A stretch of 64,000 bases of DNA from Streptococcus iniae (GTDB lineage Bacteria > Bacillota > Bacilli > Lactobacillales > Streptococcaceae): positions 1,516,001 through 1,580,000 of the forward strand of contig NZ_CP132230.1 of NCBI RefSeq assembly GCF_030732225.1, given 5' to 3'. Position 1 is the stretch's first letter; the number at the start of each line of letters is the position of its first letter. This document shows positions 9,056 to 17,191 of this stretch, piece by piece. The notes under the pieces are model-generated. The model was not told the DNA's origin and ran no database searches. It saw nothing but the letters and a program-made list of their open reading frames with translations. A program made the translations under genes and the position numbers.

Positions 9056-10576
9056 TTATAAATATCCTAGAGCTTTTCCAATAGCAAAAACAACTAAACA
9101 GGTCAGTAACATATAGAATGCACAGTACTTAATAACTTCTTTTAAGAGACTACCTTCTTGACCTTCTAAACCAATAGCTACCGCTGCAACTGCAATGCTT
9201 TGAGGCGAAATCATTTTTCCTGCAGTTGCCCCTGTCATATTTGCTGCCGCCATCCAATAAGGATTCATGTTCAAATTGTTTGCTGCTTTAACTTGCAACT
9301 CACCAAACAAAACATTAGCAGAGGTGTCACTCCCTGTAATAAAAGTCCCTAAAGTACCAATAACTGGTGCGATAAAGGGATAAAATCCTCCCGTTACTGC
9401 AACTAAACTAACAGCAATTGTATTAATCATTCCACTATAGCTCATTACTTTGGATAAGGCTACAATAGATGCTACCGTCACCATCGTCTTGGTCAATTGT
9501 TTAATACTTTTGCCTAAAATTGATCCAATTTCTTTAAAGGACATGCCTTGAATTAAGCCAGCTATAAAAGTTGCTAAAATAATCATTGTCCCAGGCGAGG
9601 TCAGCCATTTAATGGTGTAAGGTTTAGCGTGCTCACCTGTGTAAATCGAAACTGTGGTTGAAACTTTTGCAAGTAGCTGATTGATTGCTGGAAATAAAGA
9701 AGATGTTAGCATAATAAAAAGAAAAACAAGGATAAAAGGCAAGCAAGCCATAATGCCTTCTTTAAAAGCAACGTCTCCTCCTACTGGACTTGCATTTTTT
9801 CCTCTTTCACGTAAGTTGACAAACAAAATAGTGACTAAGATACAAAAAAGTGAACCTATAATTGAGGGAAGTTCTGCTCCTAAATAGTTAGAAACAAGGA
9901 TTTGAGGAAGTGCAAATGCTAAACCAGAAGCTAAGGTTATGCCAAAAACACCTTTAATTGGCCTTTTCCCCTCTCCAGTTAATGAAACAAGAACAAATGG
10001 AATAGCAACAATGAGAATAAATAATTGCAAAGAAACAATAACTGAAAGTTGTTTTACTTCAAGTCCTGTTACCTGCGCTAATGTGGTCACAGGCAAGCCG
10101 ATAGCACCAAAAGCTGTAGGAGTGGTATTAGCAATTAAGCAAATCAATGCAGCGCGCAAGGGTTTCATGCCTAAAGCGACTAGAATACTTGCTGGTATGG
10201 CAACCGCAGTTCCAAAACCTGCAATAGCTTCAAGAAAACCACCAAAACCCCATGCAAGAATAAGTACTAAAATACGTTTATCTTCAGTAATTGTCATTAA
10301 TAAACGCTTGATAACAGTCATTCCACCTGAAGCAGTTGTTAGATTATAAGTAAAAACAGCAGCTACAATAATATAAATGATAGGCCAAAATCCCATCATA
10401 GCACCTTCTAAGCCAGCAGTTAAACCATCTTTGATACTGAAATGAAAACCAATAATACTGGTTAAAAGAGTGATGATTAACCCTATAAAACAGGCCAAAT
10501 CTCCTCGCATTCGGAAAACGGCTAACGATAAAATTAACCACAAAATTGGAATGATTGCTAATATTGCTTGAAACAT
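9056..10576 (-). CDS. lctP: L-lactate permease (LctP family)
   Basis: A polytopic transporter of the lactate permease family, about 506 residues from the chosen ATG at 10576 (MFQAILAIIPILW). Family signatures include WGFGGFLEAIAGFGTAVAIP, TTPTAFGAIGLPVTT, TFITGSDTSANVLFG and AANMTGATAGKMISPQ. The frame stays open to a TTG at 10636, but that codon lies inside the cre-like site and upstream of a possible second -10, and it lacks a ribosome site. AGCGAGG precedes ATG 10576. It should import lactate with protons for the neighbouring lactate oxidase. Confidence 0.93.
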   Translation of the reverse strand: MFQAILAIIPILWLILSLAVFRMRGDLACFIGLIITLLTSIIGFHFSIKDGLTAGLEGAMMGFWPIIYIIVAAVFTYNLTTASGGMTVIKRLLMTITEDKRILVLILAWGFGGFLEAIAGFGTAVAIPASILVALGMKPLRAALICLIANTTPTAFGAIGLPVTTLAQVTGLEVKQLSVIVSLQLFILIVAIPFVLVSLTGEGKRPIKGVFGITLASGLAFALPQILVSNYLGAELPSIIGSLFCILVTILFVNLRERGKNASPVGGDVAFKEGIMACLPFILVFLFIMLTSSLFPAINQLLAKVSTTVSIYTGEHAKPYTIKWLTSPGTMIILATFIAGLIQGMSFKEIGSILGKSIKQLTKTMVTVASIVALSKVMSYSGMINTIAVSLVAVTGGFYPFIAPVIGTLGTFITGSDTSANVLFGELQVKAANNLNMNPYWMAAANMTGATAGKMISPQSIAVAAVAIGLEGQEGSLLKEVIKYCAFYMLLTCLVVFAIGKALGYL

Positions 10577-10621
10577 ATGGTTTAAAACCTCGCTTTTTAT
10601 ATAATGAAAACAGTTATAATT

Positions 10622-10635
10622 TGTTAGCGCTTTCA
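10622..10635. promoter_or_regulatory. cre-like CcpA site upstream of lctP
   Basis: TGTTAGCGCTTTCA matches the cre consensus with one mismatch, at the same fourth position as the site before lctO. It lies just downstream of the likely lctP promoter. Confidence 0.7.
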
Positions 10636-10647
10636 AATATTATCTTT

Positions 10648-10676
10648 ATAATAATAAACATTAATCTATTAGTCAA
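10648..10676 (-). promoter_or_regulatory. Likely promoter of lctP
   Basis: TTGACT (10676-10671), a 17-bp spacer and TATTAT (10653-10648) on the minus strand. The cre-like site begins 12 bases downstream. Confidence 0.55.
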
Positions 10677-10734
10677 ATCTAATGCTCACTTTTTTGGCTT
10701 GTGATTATTTTTTTAATTTTACCAGTTTAAATTA

Positions 10735-10765
10735 AAAAGACCCTACAAATCACCATTTGCAGAGT
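10735..10765 (-). terminator. Terminator of the sdpRI-like operon
   Basis: On the minus strand an 11-bp stem with two G-U pairs (ACTCTGCAAAT with ATTTGTAGGGT) closes a GGTG loop and is followed by CTTTTT, about 45 bases after the SdpI-like stop. Confidence 0.65.
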
Positions 10766-10809
10766 TACTCATCAGCTAAATCGTTAAAAGATTGTGAAAT
10801 CCTTTTTCC

Positions 10810-11442
10810 TTAATTATCATTTTTAAATAAACGATAAGAATAAATCATGGGCACTACTAGTATGACAGCTAAAGAAATGAAAATAATTGATCCATTTTCA
10901 ATCCCAAACAAACCAAAAATGAATAGGGCTAAACCACCAACTACCCAAAGTTTTCCAGCAAGACGATGAGTCTTGTTCCAGTTAGTCTCATCATTTAAAG
11001 TCCATGGTAACTTAATCCCTACAGTATAGTTTTGTCTAACTTTAGGTAGATAATTTCCTAAAACCAAGAACAAGAGCCCCAAAAAAAGGTTGGCATTAAA
11101 AACACTTATTTTCGTAAAGCCAGAGGCTACCAAAAAGACCATCGACTGTGCAAAAATAGAAATCACAGGAACAATCCAATAAATAAGATGTTGCATTTTG
11201 CCAAGACCTCCTGATTTTGGATCTTTTGATGTTAGCCAAATGCAAAAAAGATGTGTCAAAAGCATAACCCCTGGCAAGAAAAAAACTGCTTCAAATTTAC
11301 TTGAATAGCCATCTGGTTTTCCTGAAAAATCAAAATGTGTTGCTATTTGCTCAGGCAATTGTCGCCATAAAAGGAGACCAATGACAATAGGTAGCAAGAC
11401 AATTAGACTTGTTATGAGTAATACGTTTTTCTTAATTTTCAT
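10810..11442 (-). CDS. SdpI-like immunity/membrane protein (DUF1648 + SdpI domains)
   Basis: A 210-residue membrane protein. The N-terminal hydrophobic segment is followed by the DUF1648 signature (LPEQIATHFDFSGKPDGYSS, about residues 28-47), then five or so further spans and NYLPKVRQNYTVGIKLPWTL, typical of SdpI. In B. subtilis SdpI protects against the SdpC toxin and signals to SdpR. The ATG overlaps the end of the upstream ArsR-type gene by 11 bases, showing translational coupling. No sdpABC toxin genes are visible nearby, so this may be orphan immunity or a general envelope-stress pair. Family call is strong; toxin partner unknown. Confidence 0.85.
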   Translation of the reverse strand: MKIKKNVLLITSLIVLLPIVIGLLLWRQLPEQIATHFDFSGKPDGYSSKFEAVFFLPGVMLLTHLFCIWLTSKDPKSGGLGKMQHLIYWIVPVISIFAQSMVFLVASGFTKISVFNANLFLGLLFLVLGNYLPKVRQNYTVGIKLPWTLNDETNWNKTHRLAGKLWVVGGLALFIFGLFGIENGSIIFISLAVILVVPMIYSYRLFKNDN

Positions 11443-11710
11443 GATTAGAATCTCCTTTAATAGCTTGTAGCCATGCCATAATATCTTCTAAAACGGAGGT
11501 ATTAATATCATAATAAATAAAATTTTTGACCTTCGTTTCACTGATTAAGTCTGCTTTTTTGAGAATGTTTAAATGATATGAAACAGAAGCCTGAGCTAAG
11601 TCAAATCGAGCAGCAATGTCACCTGCTGACATCTGACCATCCTTCAAAAGCGTCAAGATTTCTCTTCTAGCTGGATCTGACAAAGCTTTAAATGTTTGTG
11701 CAAAGGACAA
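11432..11710 (-). CDS. ArsR-family repressor, SdpR-like
   Basis: A small winged-helix repressor of about 93 residues with FKALSDPARREILTLL, MSAGDIAARFDLAQASVSYHL and NFIYYDINTSVLED, close to the SdpR type. The metal-binding cysteine motif of ArsR/SmtB sensors is absent. The longest frame starts at GTG 11719, but the AGAGG ribosome site abuts that codon. TTG 11710, seven bases after the site, is the better start. A perfect inverted repeat immediately upstream is the likely autoregulatory operator. It forms a two-gene operon with the overlapping SdpI-like gene. Confidence 0.85.
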   Translation of the reverse strand: MSFAQTFKALSDPARREILTLLKDGQMSAGDIAARFDLAQASVSYHLNILKKADLISETKVKNFIYYDINTSVLEDIMAWLQAIKGDSNHEN

Positions 11711-11723
11711 ATGGATCACCTCT

Positions 11724-11751
11724 ATCTATTTAGAATATTTTCTAAATAGAT
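11724..11751. promoter_or_regulatory. Perfect 12+12 bp palindromic operator of the sdpR-like gene
   Basis: ATCTATTTAGAA at 11724-11735 and its exact reverse complement at 11740-11751 are separated by TATT. The minus-strand -10 box TATAAT (11755-11750) overlaps the upstream arm, so a bound repressor would cover the transcription start. Confidence 0.8.
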
Positions 11752-11882
11752 TATAGCACTTTCTTTGCAGAAAACAATAATTATTTCGAATTTTTTTGAA
11801 ATAGATTTAAAGCTTGAAAAATAGCTTGATAAGGCTTTTTTTGCTAAAATAAGGACAGTACAAATTAGAAAGACGAACTCAA

Positions 11883-12710
11883 ATGAAATTAATCTCATGG
11901 AATATTGATTCCTTAAATGCTGCCCTAACTGCTGAATCTCCCCGTGCCTTATTATCACGCGCTGTTATTGACACTCTTGTTGCTCATGATGCTGATATCA
12001 TTGCTATTCAAGAAACCAAACTCTCTGCAACAGGACCAAGTAAAAAACACTTAGAAGCTCTAGACAACTATTTTCCAGGCTACCATAATGTTTGGCGTTC
12101 TTCTATTGAGCCAGCTCGTAAAGGCTATGCTGGAACTTTATTTTTATACAAAGAAAACCTAACTCCTAAAGTAAGCTTCCCTGAGATTGGAGCTCCAACA
12201 ACCATGGACTCCGAAGGGCGAATCATCACACTTGAATTTGATGATTACTTCGTGACTCAGGTTTATACCCCAAATGCTGGAGATGCCTTAAAACGCTTAG
12301 AAGACCGTCAGGCTTGGGATATTGCTTATGCTAATTACCTGGTTAAACTTGATCAGCAAAAACCAGTTCTTGCAACAGGCGACTACAATGTTGCTCACGA
12401 GGAAATTGACTTGGCAAATCCAGCAAGTAACAGACGCTCTGCTGGCTTTACTGACGAAGAACGTCAAGGCTTTACAAACCTACTTTCAAAAGGCTTTACT
12501 GATACTTTTCGTCACCTTCATGGCAATATTCCAAATGTCTATACCTGGTGGGCACAACGTAGTAAAACCAGTAAAATCAATAACACAGGCTGGAGAATTG
12601 ATTATTGGCTAACATCGAATCGTCTTGCTGATAAAATCATAAGATCTGAAATGATAGATTCTGGTAGTCGTCAGGACCATACCCCAATCCTGCTAGAAAT
12701 TGATTTATAA
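11883..12710 (+). CDS. exoA: Exodeoxyribonuclease III / AP endonuclease (ExoA family)
   Basis: A 275-residue endonuclease/exonuclease/phosphatase-fold protein that cuts DNA at abasic sites and trims 3' blocks in base-excision repair. Metal and catalytic motifs are visible in order: WNIDSLNA at the N-terminus, IIAIQETKLS (catalytic Glu), VYTPNAG, ATGDYNVAHEEIDLANP, RIDYWLTSN and SRQDHTPI (catalytic Asp-His). The stop codon is one base before the ATG of an AlkD-like glycosylase gene, so the two are probably co-transcribed. Confidence 0.95.
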   Translation: MKLISWNIDSLNAALTAESPRALLSRAVIDTLVAHDADIIAIQETKLSATGPSKKHLEALDNYFPGYHNVWRSSIEPARKGYAGTLFLYKENLTPKVSFPEIGAPTTMDSEGRIITLEFDDYFVTQVYTPNAGDALKRLEDRQAWDIAYANYLVKLDQQKPVLATGDYNVAHEEIDLANPASNRRSAGFTDEERQGFTNLLSKGFTDTFRHLHGNIPNVYTWWAQRSKTSKINNTGWRIDYWLTSNRLADKIIRSEMIDSGSRQDHTPILLEIDL

Positions 12711-12711
12711 T

Positions 12712-13371
12712 ATGGGAACTATTCGATTTCAACACCTGCAAAAAACATTTGAAGAAAAAGAAAATCCGCAACAAGCTAAAAAAATGGCTGCCTATATGAA
12801 ACATCATTTTGATTTCTATGGCATTCAAACGCCTGAACGACGTCTCATTTATAAATCACTTATTGCTGAGGATAAAAAAGCCAAAATTATGGATTGGCAA
12901 CTCCTTGATTTAGCGTGGAATAGCCCCAAAAGAGAGCTCCATTATTTTGTTTGTGATTACCTAAAAGCCATGCAAAGCAGACTAAACTATGACCATGTGC
13001 CACAACTTTTAACTTATGCTTCCACTAATCAGTGGTGGGATTCTATTGATCATTTTGACCGTATTTTGGGCAAAATTGCTGACGCTAGAATTCCTCAGCT
13101 CATGCTTGATTTATCTGTTTCTGATGACATGTGGATGCGACGAATTGCTATTGATCATCAATTAGGGGAAAAGGAAAAAACCAATACTCAACTGTTAGAA
13201 ACGATTATTCTAAACAACCTTGGGAGTAAAGAATTTTTCATCAACAAAGCAATCGGGTGGAGCTTAAGAGACTACTCCAAAGTCAATCCAGATTGGGTTA
13301 CAGCATTTATAACTAAAAACCAAAAATTGCTAGCACCACTCTCTATCCGTGAAGCAAGTAAATACCTTTGA
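12712..13371 (+). CDS. AlkD-like DNA alkylation repair protein (HEAT-like repeats)
   Basis: About 219 residues. The alpha-helical sequence contains WNSPKRELHYFVCDYL, NQWWDSIDHFDRILG, DMWMRRIAIDHQL and FFINKAIGWSLRDYSKVNPD, a pattern typical of the AlkD/DUF1061 family. These are DNA glycosylases built from HEAT-like repeats that remove cationic alkylated bases. The frame can be extended to TTG 12700, inside exoA, but ATG 12712 directly after the exoA stop is more credible. There is no strong ribosome site, suggesting translational coupling to exoA, whose product would process the resulting abasic sites. Confidence 0.88.
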   Translation: MGTIRFQHLQKTFEEKENPQQAKKMAAYMKHHFDFYGIQTPERRLIYKSLIAEDKKAKIMDWQLLDLAWNSPKRELHYFVCDYLKAMQSRLNYDHVPQLLTYASTNQWWDSIDHFDRILGKIADARIPQLMLDLSVSDDMWMRRIAIDHQLGEKEKTNTQLLETIILNNLGSKEFFINKAIGWSLRDYSKVNPDWVTAFITKNQKLLAPLSIREASKYL

Positions 13372-13396
13372 AACACCTTTAAGAGGTGTTTTTTTC
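13371..13396 (+). terminator. Terminator of the exoA-alkD operon
   Basis: AAACACCT pairs with AGGTGTTT around a short TTAAG loop and runs into a T tract. Confidence 0.85.
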
Positions 13397-13518
13397 AAGG
13401 AAAAACTGTGTTTTTGTTTCATGGGAATTTTTTGAAATTTTAAGTTAAAATAATTGTCATTTGTAGCAGCAAAGGATATAATAACCTATCACTAAATATT
13501 ACTAAATGGAGAGAAATC

Positions 13519-13893
13519 ATGATTTCAAAATCTACAACTATGCTTTATGTTGATGACACCAAAGCAGCAATGACTTTCTGGACTGAACAAATGGGGTTTG
13601 TTCTCATCAATTCTGTTGAAGCTCAAGGCTATATGTCCTATGAAATGGCACCATCTGCTGATTCTGCTACAAAGTTTGGACTTCACACTAAAGAACTTGT
13701 CGCAAAAGCTAATCCTGGAATGAACGTTGACTTTCCTTCACTTCTTTTTGAAACAGATGACCTTGAAGCTGAATACAAATCACTAACTGAAGCTGGGGTT
13801 ACTACTAATCCTATTATGGAATACCAAGGAATGGTGCACTTCACTTTCTGCGATAATGAAGGCAACTACATTGCTATTCGTCAAACAAACTAA
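13519..13893 (+). CDS. VOC (glyoxalase/bleomycin-resistance type) family protein
   Basis: 124 residues with the beta-alpha-beta-beta-beta VOC pattern: TTMLYVDDTKAAMTFWTEQMGF at the start, LLFETDDLEAEYKSLTEAG in the middle and MVHFTFCDNEGNYIAIRQ at the end. GGAGAG lies seven bases before the ATG. VOC proteins include dioxygenases, isomerases and drug-binding proteins; the substrate cannot be told from sequence. It is followed 24 bases later by a second VOC gene, so they probably share a transcript. Confidence 0.85.
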   Translation: MISKSTTMLYVDDTKAAMTFWTEQMGFVLINSVEAQGYMSYEMAPSADSATKFGLHTKELVAKANPGMNVDFPSLLFETDDLEAEYKSLTEAGVTTNPIMEYQGMVHFTFCDNEGNYIAIRQTN

Positions 13894-13917
13894 TCACCAA
13901 AACTAAAGGAGAATACC

Positions 13918-14334
13918 GTGGTAACTGCAATTAATGTTTATCTAATTACAAATGGAAATGGCAAAGAAGCTGTCGCATTTTACAAAGATGCCTTTAATGC
14001 CCAAGTTAACAACCTCATGTTCTGGAAAGATGGCGTTCCAGACTGTCCTAAAGACCGTGAAGATTTAGTCATGAATGCCCAATTAGAATTCAACGGCATC
14101 AGACTTCAGTTATCTGATGAAAATCCTGATTTCGATTATAAAGCTGGTGGTAATATGTCTGCTGCTATTATTGTTGATAGTGTTGAAGAAGCTAATGCAC
14201 TTTATGAAAAATTAACTGTTAATGCCCAAGAAATTGTTATGGAAATGCAAGAAATGTTCTGGAGTCCAGCATATGCAAACTTCATTGACCAGTTTGGAAT
14301 CATGTGGCAAATCAATACTGAGTTAGCCCAGTAA
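13918..14334 (+). CDS. PhnB-like VOC family protein
   Basis: 138 residues, GTG start with AAGGAG at a good distance. The sequence contains INVYLITNGNGKEAVAFYKD, MNAQLEFNGIRLQLSDE, AAIIVDSVEEANALYEKL and SPAYANFIDQFGIMWQIN. These are typical of the PhnB/DUF1338-like branch of the VOC superfamily. No function can be claimed. It lies in tandem with another VOC gene; the two share little beyond the fold, so this is not a recent duplication. Confidence 0.83.
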   Translation: MVTAINVYLITNGNGKEAVAFYKDAFNAQVNNLMFWKDGVPDCPKDREDLVMNAQLEFNGIRLQLSDENPDFDYKAGGNMSAAIIVDSVEEANALYEKLTVNAQEIVMEMQEMFWSPAYANFIDQFGIMWQINTELAQ

Positions 14335-14348
14335 TCCTATAAAAAATG

Positions 14349-14377
14349 AACTGATGAAAACATCAGTTTATTTTTTT
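14349..14377 (+). terminator. Terminator after the VOC gene pair
   Basis: AACTGATG and CATCAGTT form a perfect stem around AAAA, followed by TATTTTTTT. Confidence 0.92.
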
Positions 14378-14484
14378 GAAATAAGTGACTTCTTAAAAAC
14401 GAAACATTAGAGTCACTTTTGAATTCTAAGCTTTTTCATGTTACAATAATAGTAAGTCAATTTCATATCTTATCAGGAGGTCAA

Positions 14485-15387
14485 ATGAATTTTAAAACAA
14501 TTGAGAACAAAGCATTGCTAGTATCCTCTAGTATCAACTTCATCAATGCTCTTGCAGGTGTTGTTGTTTATATCATAACAGGATTAAACGCCTTACTCTT
14601 AGATAGTGTTTTTTCTATTATTGGCTTCATTGCATCAGTTGCTGCTATCTATATCAGTAAAAATAGCCACAAAAAAACAGAACATTTCCCTAATGGCATG
14701 TATTTTCTAGAACCACTTTTTGGAGTCTTAAAATCCATTGCCACACTCATGCTCCTACTTGTTGCTTTTTTGGAAAGTAGCGCTGTTGCATTTGCATATT
14801 TTGCTCATGGTGAAGGTGACATTATTGTTACTGGTCCAGCTCTTCCTTATACTTTAATAACAGGAACAATCTGTTTCATGTTGGCAATCTATAATAGTAA
14901 AACCAACCAAAAAATTCAAAAAATGAGTACCATTTTAGAAGCAGAAAGTAAGGCTAATTTAGTGGATGGTTTAATTTCTATCGGAATTGGTATCTCTATT
15001 TTAATTCTTAGTGTCATCTCAATAGATGGGCAACTAGGATTTCTCCACTATACTGCTGATTTTTTCATCACGCTCATCTTAGTTCTCCTGTCAGTTAAAG
15101 AGCCCCTCCATGTTCTTGTCCAGTCCTTTAAAGAGTTTGCGAATTCAACCATTCAAAATGATCACATCAAACATCATGTTGATGCTATTTTTAATGAAAT
15201 GATTGGTCACAGGCTTGATGACCTTGATATTTTCGTCCATAAACAAGGTATGCATATTAGCGTCAAAGTTTTTATTAATACGATTGAAAATACTAGTCTC
15301 ATTGATGAATTAGCCTCCGAAAAAGCAAACCTTATTAATCGACTACGAAAAGATTTTCAGCAAATCAGTTTGGAATTTACATTTTAA
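14485..15387 (+). CDS. Cation diffusion facilitator family efflux protein
   Basis: About 300 residues from ATG 14485, which has AGGAGG four bases upstream. The frame is open to 14419, but that extension lacks a ribosome site. There are several transmembrane segments with ALLLDSVFSIIGF and NLVDGLISIGIGIS, matching the paired aspartate motifs of CDF transporters, and a soluble C-terminal domain with HKQGMHISVKVFIN. It probably exports a divalent metal by proton exchange; the metal is unknown. The stop codon abuts the left end of an insertion sequence, whose hairpin-forming end may now terminate the transcript. Confidence 0.8.
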   Translation: MNFKTIENKALLVSSSINFINALAGVVVYIITGLNALLLDSVFSIIGFIASVAAIYISKNSHKKTEHFPNGMYFLEPLFGVLKSIATLMLLLVAFLESSAVAFAYFAHGEGDIIVTGPALPYTLITGTICFMLAIYNSKTNQKIQKMSTILEAESKANLVDGLISIGIGISILILSVISIDGQLGFLHYTADFFITLILVLLSVKEPLHVLVQSFKEFANSTIQNDHIKHHVDAIFNEMIGHRLDDLDIFVHKQGMHISVKVFINTIENTSLIDELASEKANLINRLRKDFQQISLEFTF

Positions 15388-15412
15388 AAGAGGCTGGGCA
15401 AAAAGTAGCTTC
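15387..15412 (+). repeat. Left terminal inverted repeat of the IS1182-like element
   Basis: 26 bases, exact reverse complement of 17162-17187. The outer 17 bases are shared with both ends of the MITE at 20872-21006. Confidence 0.95.
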
Positions 15413-15421
15413 AGAATAGAA

Positions 15422-15457
15422 AAAACGAGCATTTCCGCAGTTGGAGATGCTCGTTTT
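15422..15457 (+). terminator. Hairpin between IS left end and transposase (possible read-through block)
   Basis: AAAACGAGCAT (15422-15432) pairs with ATGCTCGTTTT (15447-15457). With T residues in the descending arm it could act as a bidirectional terminator, shielding the transposase from outside transcription. Confidence 0.55.
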
Positions 15458-15506
15458 CCTATGTCATGGTTTATAATTATAATAACGACAAAACAACTAG
15501 AAAGCC

Positions 15507-17189
15507 ATGACTATGTATAAAGAGTATAACACAAATCAACTCAGTTTGGAATTAAATCTTGCCTACGATATTCCAATGAATCATGAGGTTAGATTAATCA
15601 GTCTCTTTGTGGACAGTATTCCAAATCATATTTTGCTTGAAGAGACGTCTCACACTGGTCGTCCTGCCTTTCATCCTGCCATGCTTTTGAAGATGACGCT
15701 CTTCGCCTATGCCCGCCAGGTCTTTTCTGGTCGCAAAATAGTTCAGATGAATGAAGAAGTCATTCCCATGAAATGGTTGAGCCAGGACACCTACGTTAGC
15801 TATAAAACCATCAATAATTTTCGTTCTAGTAAACATGCCAATAACCTAATTAAGACCGCCTTTATTTATTTCACCCTCCTCATGCGTGAGAATGGCATGA
15901 TTGAAGATGATGCTCTCTTTATCGATGGCACCAAGCTAGAAGCTGATGCTAATCTCTACTCTTTCACTTGGAAAAGAGCTGTTGATAAATACGAAGAGGC
16001 ACTAAACGGAAAAATCTCAGAACTCTATGACCAGCTGGTTCAAGAGGGGGTAAACCTAGCTCTGTCTAAAGAAGAATGCGAAACCAGCGAGGGGTTAGTG
16101 CGCCTTTTAGAAGACACTGAACAGGCCTTGGCGGAAGTTGAGAAATCAATTTCTGAGGAACCAAAAGTTATCAAGGGAGGTTCTGCCAATAAACAAAAGC
16201 GACGTCGTATTAAGAAACTGCGCAACCAGTTGAGAAAGGATTATCTCCCTCGTAAGCAACGCTATGAGGAGGCTAGAGAGATTCTAGAAGAGCGTAACTC
16301 TTTCTCCAAAACGGACCACGATGCCACTTTTATGCGAATGAAAGAGGACCACATGATGAATGGCCAGCTCAAACCTGGCTATAATGTTCAAGCTGCCACC
16401 AATGGTCAATATGTTCTTGCATATGATATATTTCCAAATCCAACGGACACCCGAACCCTGAAACCATTTCTCCAATCCATTCAAACTCTGGACCTCTTCC
16501 AAAATATTGTCGCCGATGCCGGTTATGGCAGTGAGGAGAATTATAGTTTTATCATTGATGAGTTGGAGAAATCTCCTCTGATTCCCTATGGCATGTACCA
16601 GAAGGAATTGACTAAGAAATATAAAAACAGTCCTACTAATCCAAATAATTGGGACTACCTTGAAGAAACAGACCAATTCATTAAACCAGATGGTGTTGTT
16701 TATTCCTTTAAATATTACTCTCGTAGAAAAGATAAGTATGGCTTTGAACGGGATTTCAAGATTTATGAGGCAGAAAAAATACAAAGCACGGAAGAGTTGG
16801 AAAAACTTTCCAAAACAGAAAGTGGTCGCCAGAAACAGATCCATTACAATCCAACTTGGAATTACTTTAAAGAACTCATAAAGGAAGAATTACATAGCGA
16901 AGATGGCTCTCGAATCTATGCCAAACGGAAAATCGATGTCGAACCCGTTTTTGGCCGATTGAAGAGTGTTTTTGGCGTGCGTAGAGTCCATGTCAGAGGC
17001 AATCAAGCCGTCCAAACGGAGGTTGGATTCCTCTTCATGAGTATGAATCTCACGAAATTAGCTAAGAATCTCGACTCTAAAACTTCAAATACTCAAAAAC
17101 CACACAGTGATTTTTTCATCTTGATTGTTTTCAAGACTGAAATCTCTGCGTGGTTTTATTTGAAGCTACTTTTTGCCCAGCCTCTTTAA
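15507..17189 (+). CDS. IS1182-type DDE transposase
   Basis: 560 residues, apparently intact. The N-terminal DUF772-like region (HTGRPAFHPAMLLKMTLFAY) is followed by a DDE catalytic core with ALFIDGTKLEADAN (first Asp), IVADAGYGSEEN (second Asp) and EPVFGRLKSVFGVRRV (Glu). The central part (about 165-260) is charged and helical. ATGs at 15507 and 15513 are both possible starts. The C-terminus is encoded through the right inverted repeat, and the TAA stop uses the last IS base plus two flanking bases, so the exact C-terminus depends on the insertion site. Confidence 0.92.
   Translation: MTMYKEYNTNQLSLELNLAYDIPMNHEVRLISLFVDSIPNHILLEETSHTGRPAFHPAMLLKMTLFAYARQVFSGRKIVQMNEEVIPMKWLSQDTYVSYKTINNFRSSKHANNLIKTAFIYFTLLMRENGMIEDDALFIDGTKLEADANLYSFTWKRAVDKYEEALNGKISELYDQLVQEGVNLALSKEECETSEGLVRLLEDTEQALAEVEKSISEEPKVIKGGSANKQKRRRIKKLRNQLRKDYLPRKQRYEEAREILEERNSFSKTDHDATFMRMKEDHMMNGQLKPGYNVQAATNGQYVLAYDIFPNPTDTRTLKPFLQSIQTLDLFQNIVADAGYGSEENYSFIIDELEKSPLIPYGMYQKELTKKYKNSPTNPNNWDYLEETDQFIKPDGVVYSFKYYSRRKDKYGFERDFKIYEAEKIQSTEELEKLSKTESGRQKQIHYNPTWNYFKELIKEELHSEDGSRIYAKRKIDVEPVFGRLKSVFGVRRVHVRGNQAVQTEVGFLFMSMNLTKLAKNLDSKTSNTQKPHSDFFILIVFKTEISAWFYLKLLFAQPL
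17162..17187 (-). repeat. Right terminal inverted repeat of the IS1182-like element
   Basis: Exact 26-base partner of 15387-15412. The transposase frame passes through it. Confidence 0.95.
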
Positions 17190-17191
17190 GG

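Larger units (their letters stand above)
15387..17187 (+). mobile_element. IS1182-like insertion sequence with 26-bp perfect terminal inverted repeats
   Basis: The ends 15387-15412 and 17162-17187 are exact reverse complements over 26 bases (beginning AAAGAGGCTGGGCAAAAA). One intact transposase gene fills the interior. The element lies between convergent genes (cation efflux, serA), and each flanking stop codon lies at or close to an element end. A hairpin at 15422-15457 precedes the transposase. No clear target duplication is seen. A 135-bp relative with the same ends is at 20872-21006. Confidence 0.92.

Noticed and set aside
9939..10349. 136-aa plus-strand frame opposite lctP
   Set aside because: It is a shadow of the permease codons, with biased composition and no start signals.
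10577..10636. TTG-initiated N-terminal extension of lactate permease
   Set aside because: The codon lies within the cre-like site, there is no ribosome site, and the family N-terminus begins at ATG 10576.
11722..11958. 78-aa minus-strand frame between exoA and the ArsR-type gene
   Set aside because: It runs over the palindromic operator and -10 box and into exoA antisense, so it is not a credible gene.
16284..16844. 186-aa minus-strand frame opposite the first transposase
   Set aside because: The sense strand carries the DDE motifs; the antisense frame shows no family features.
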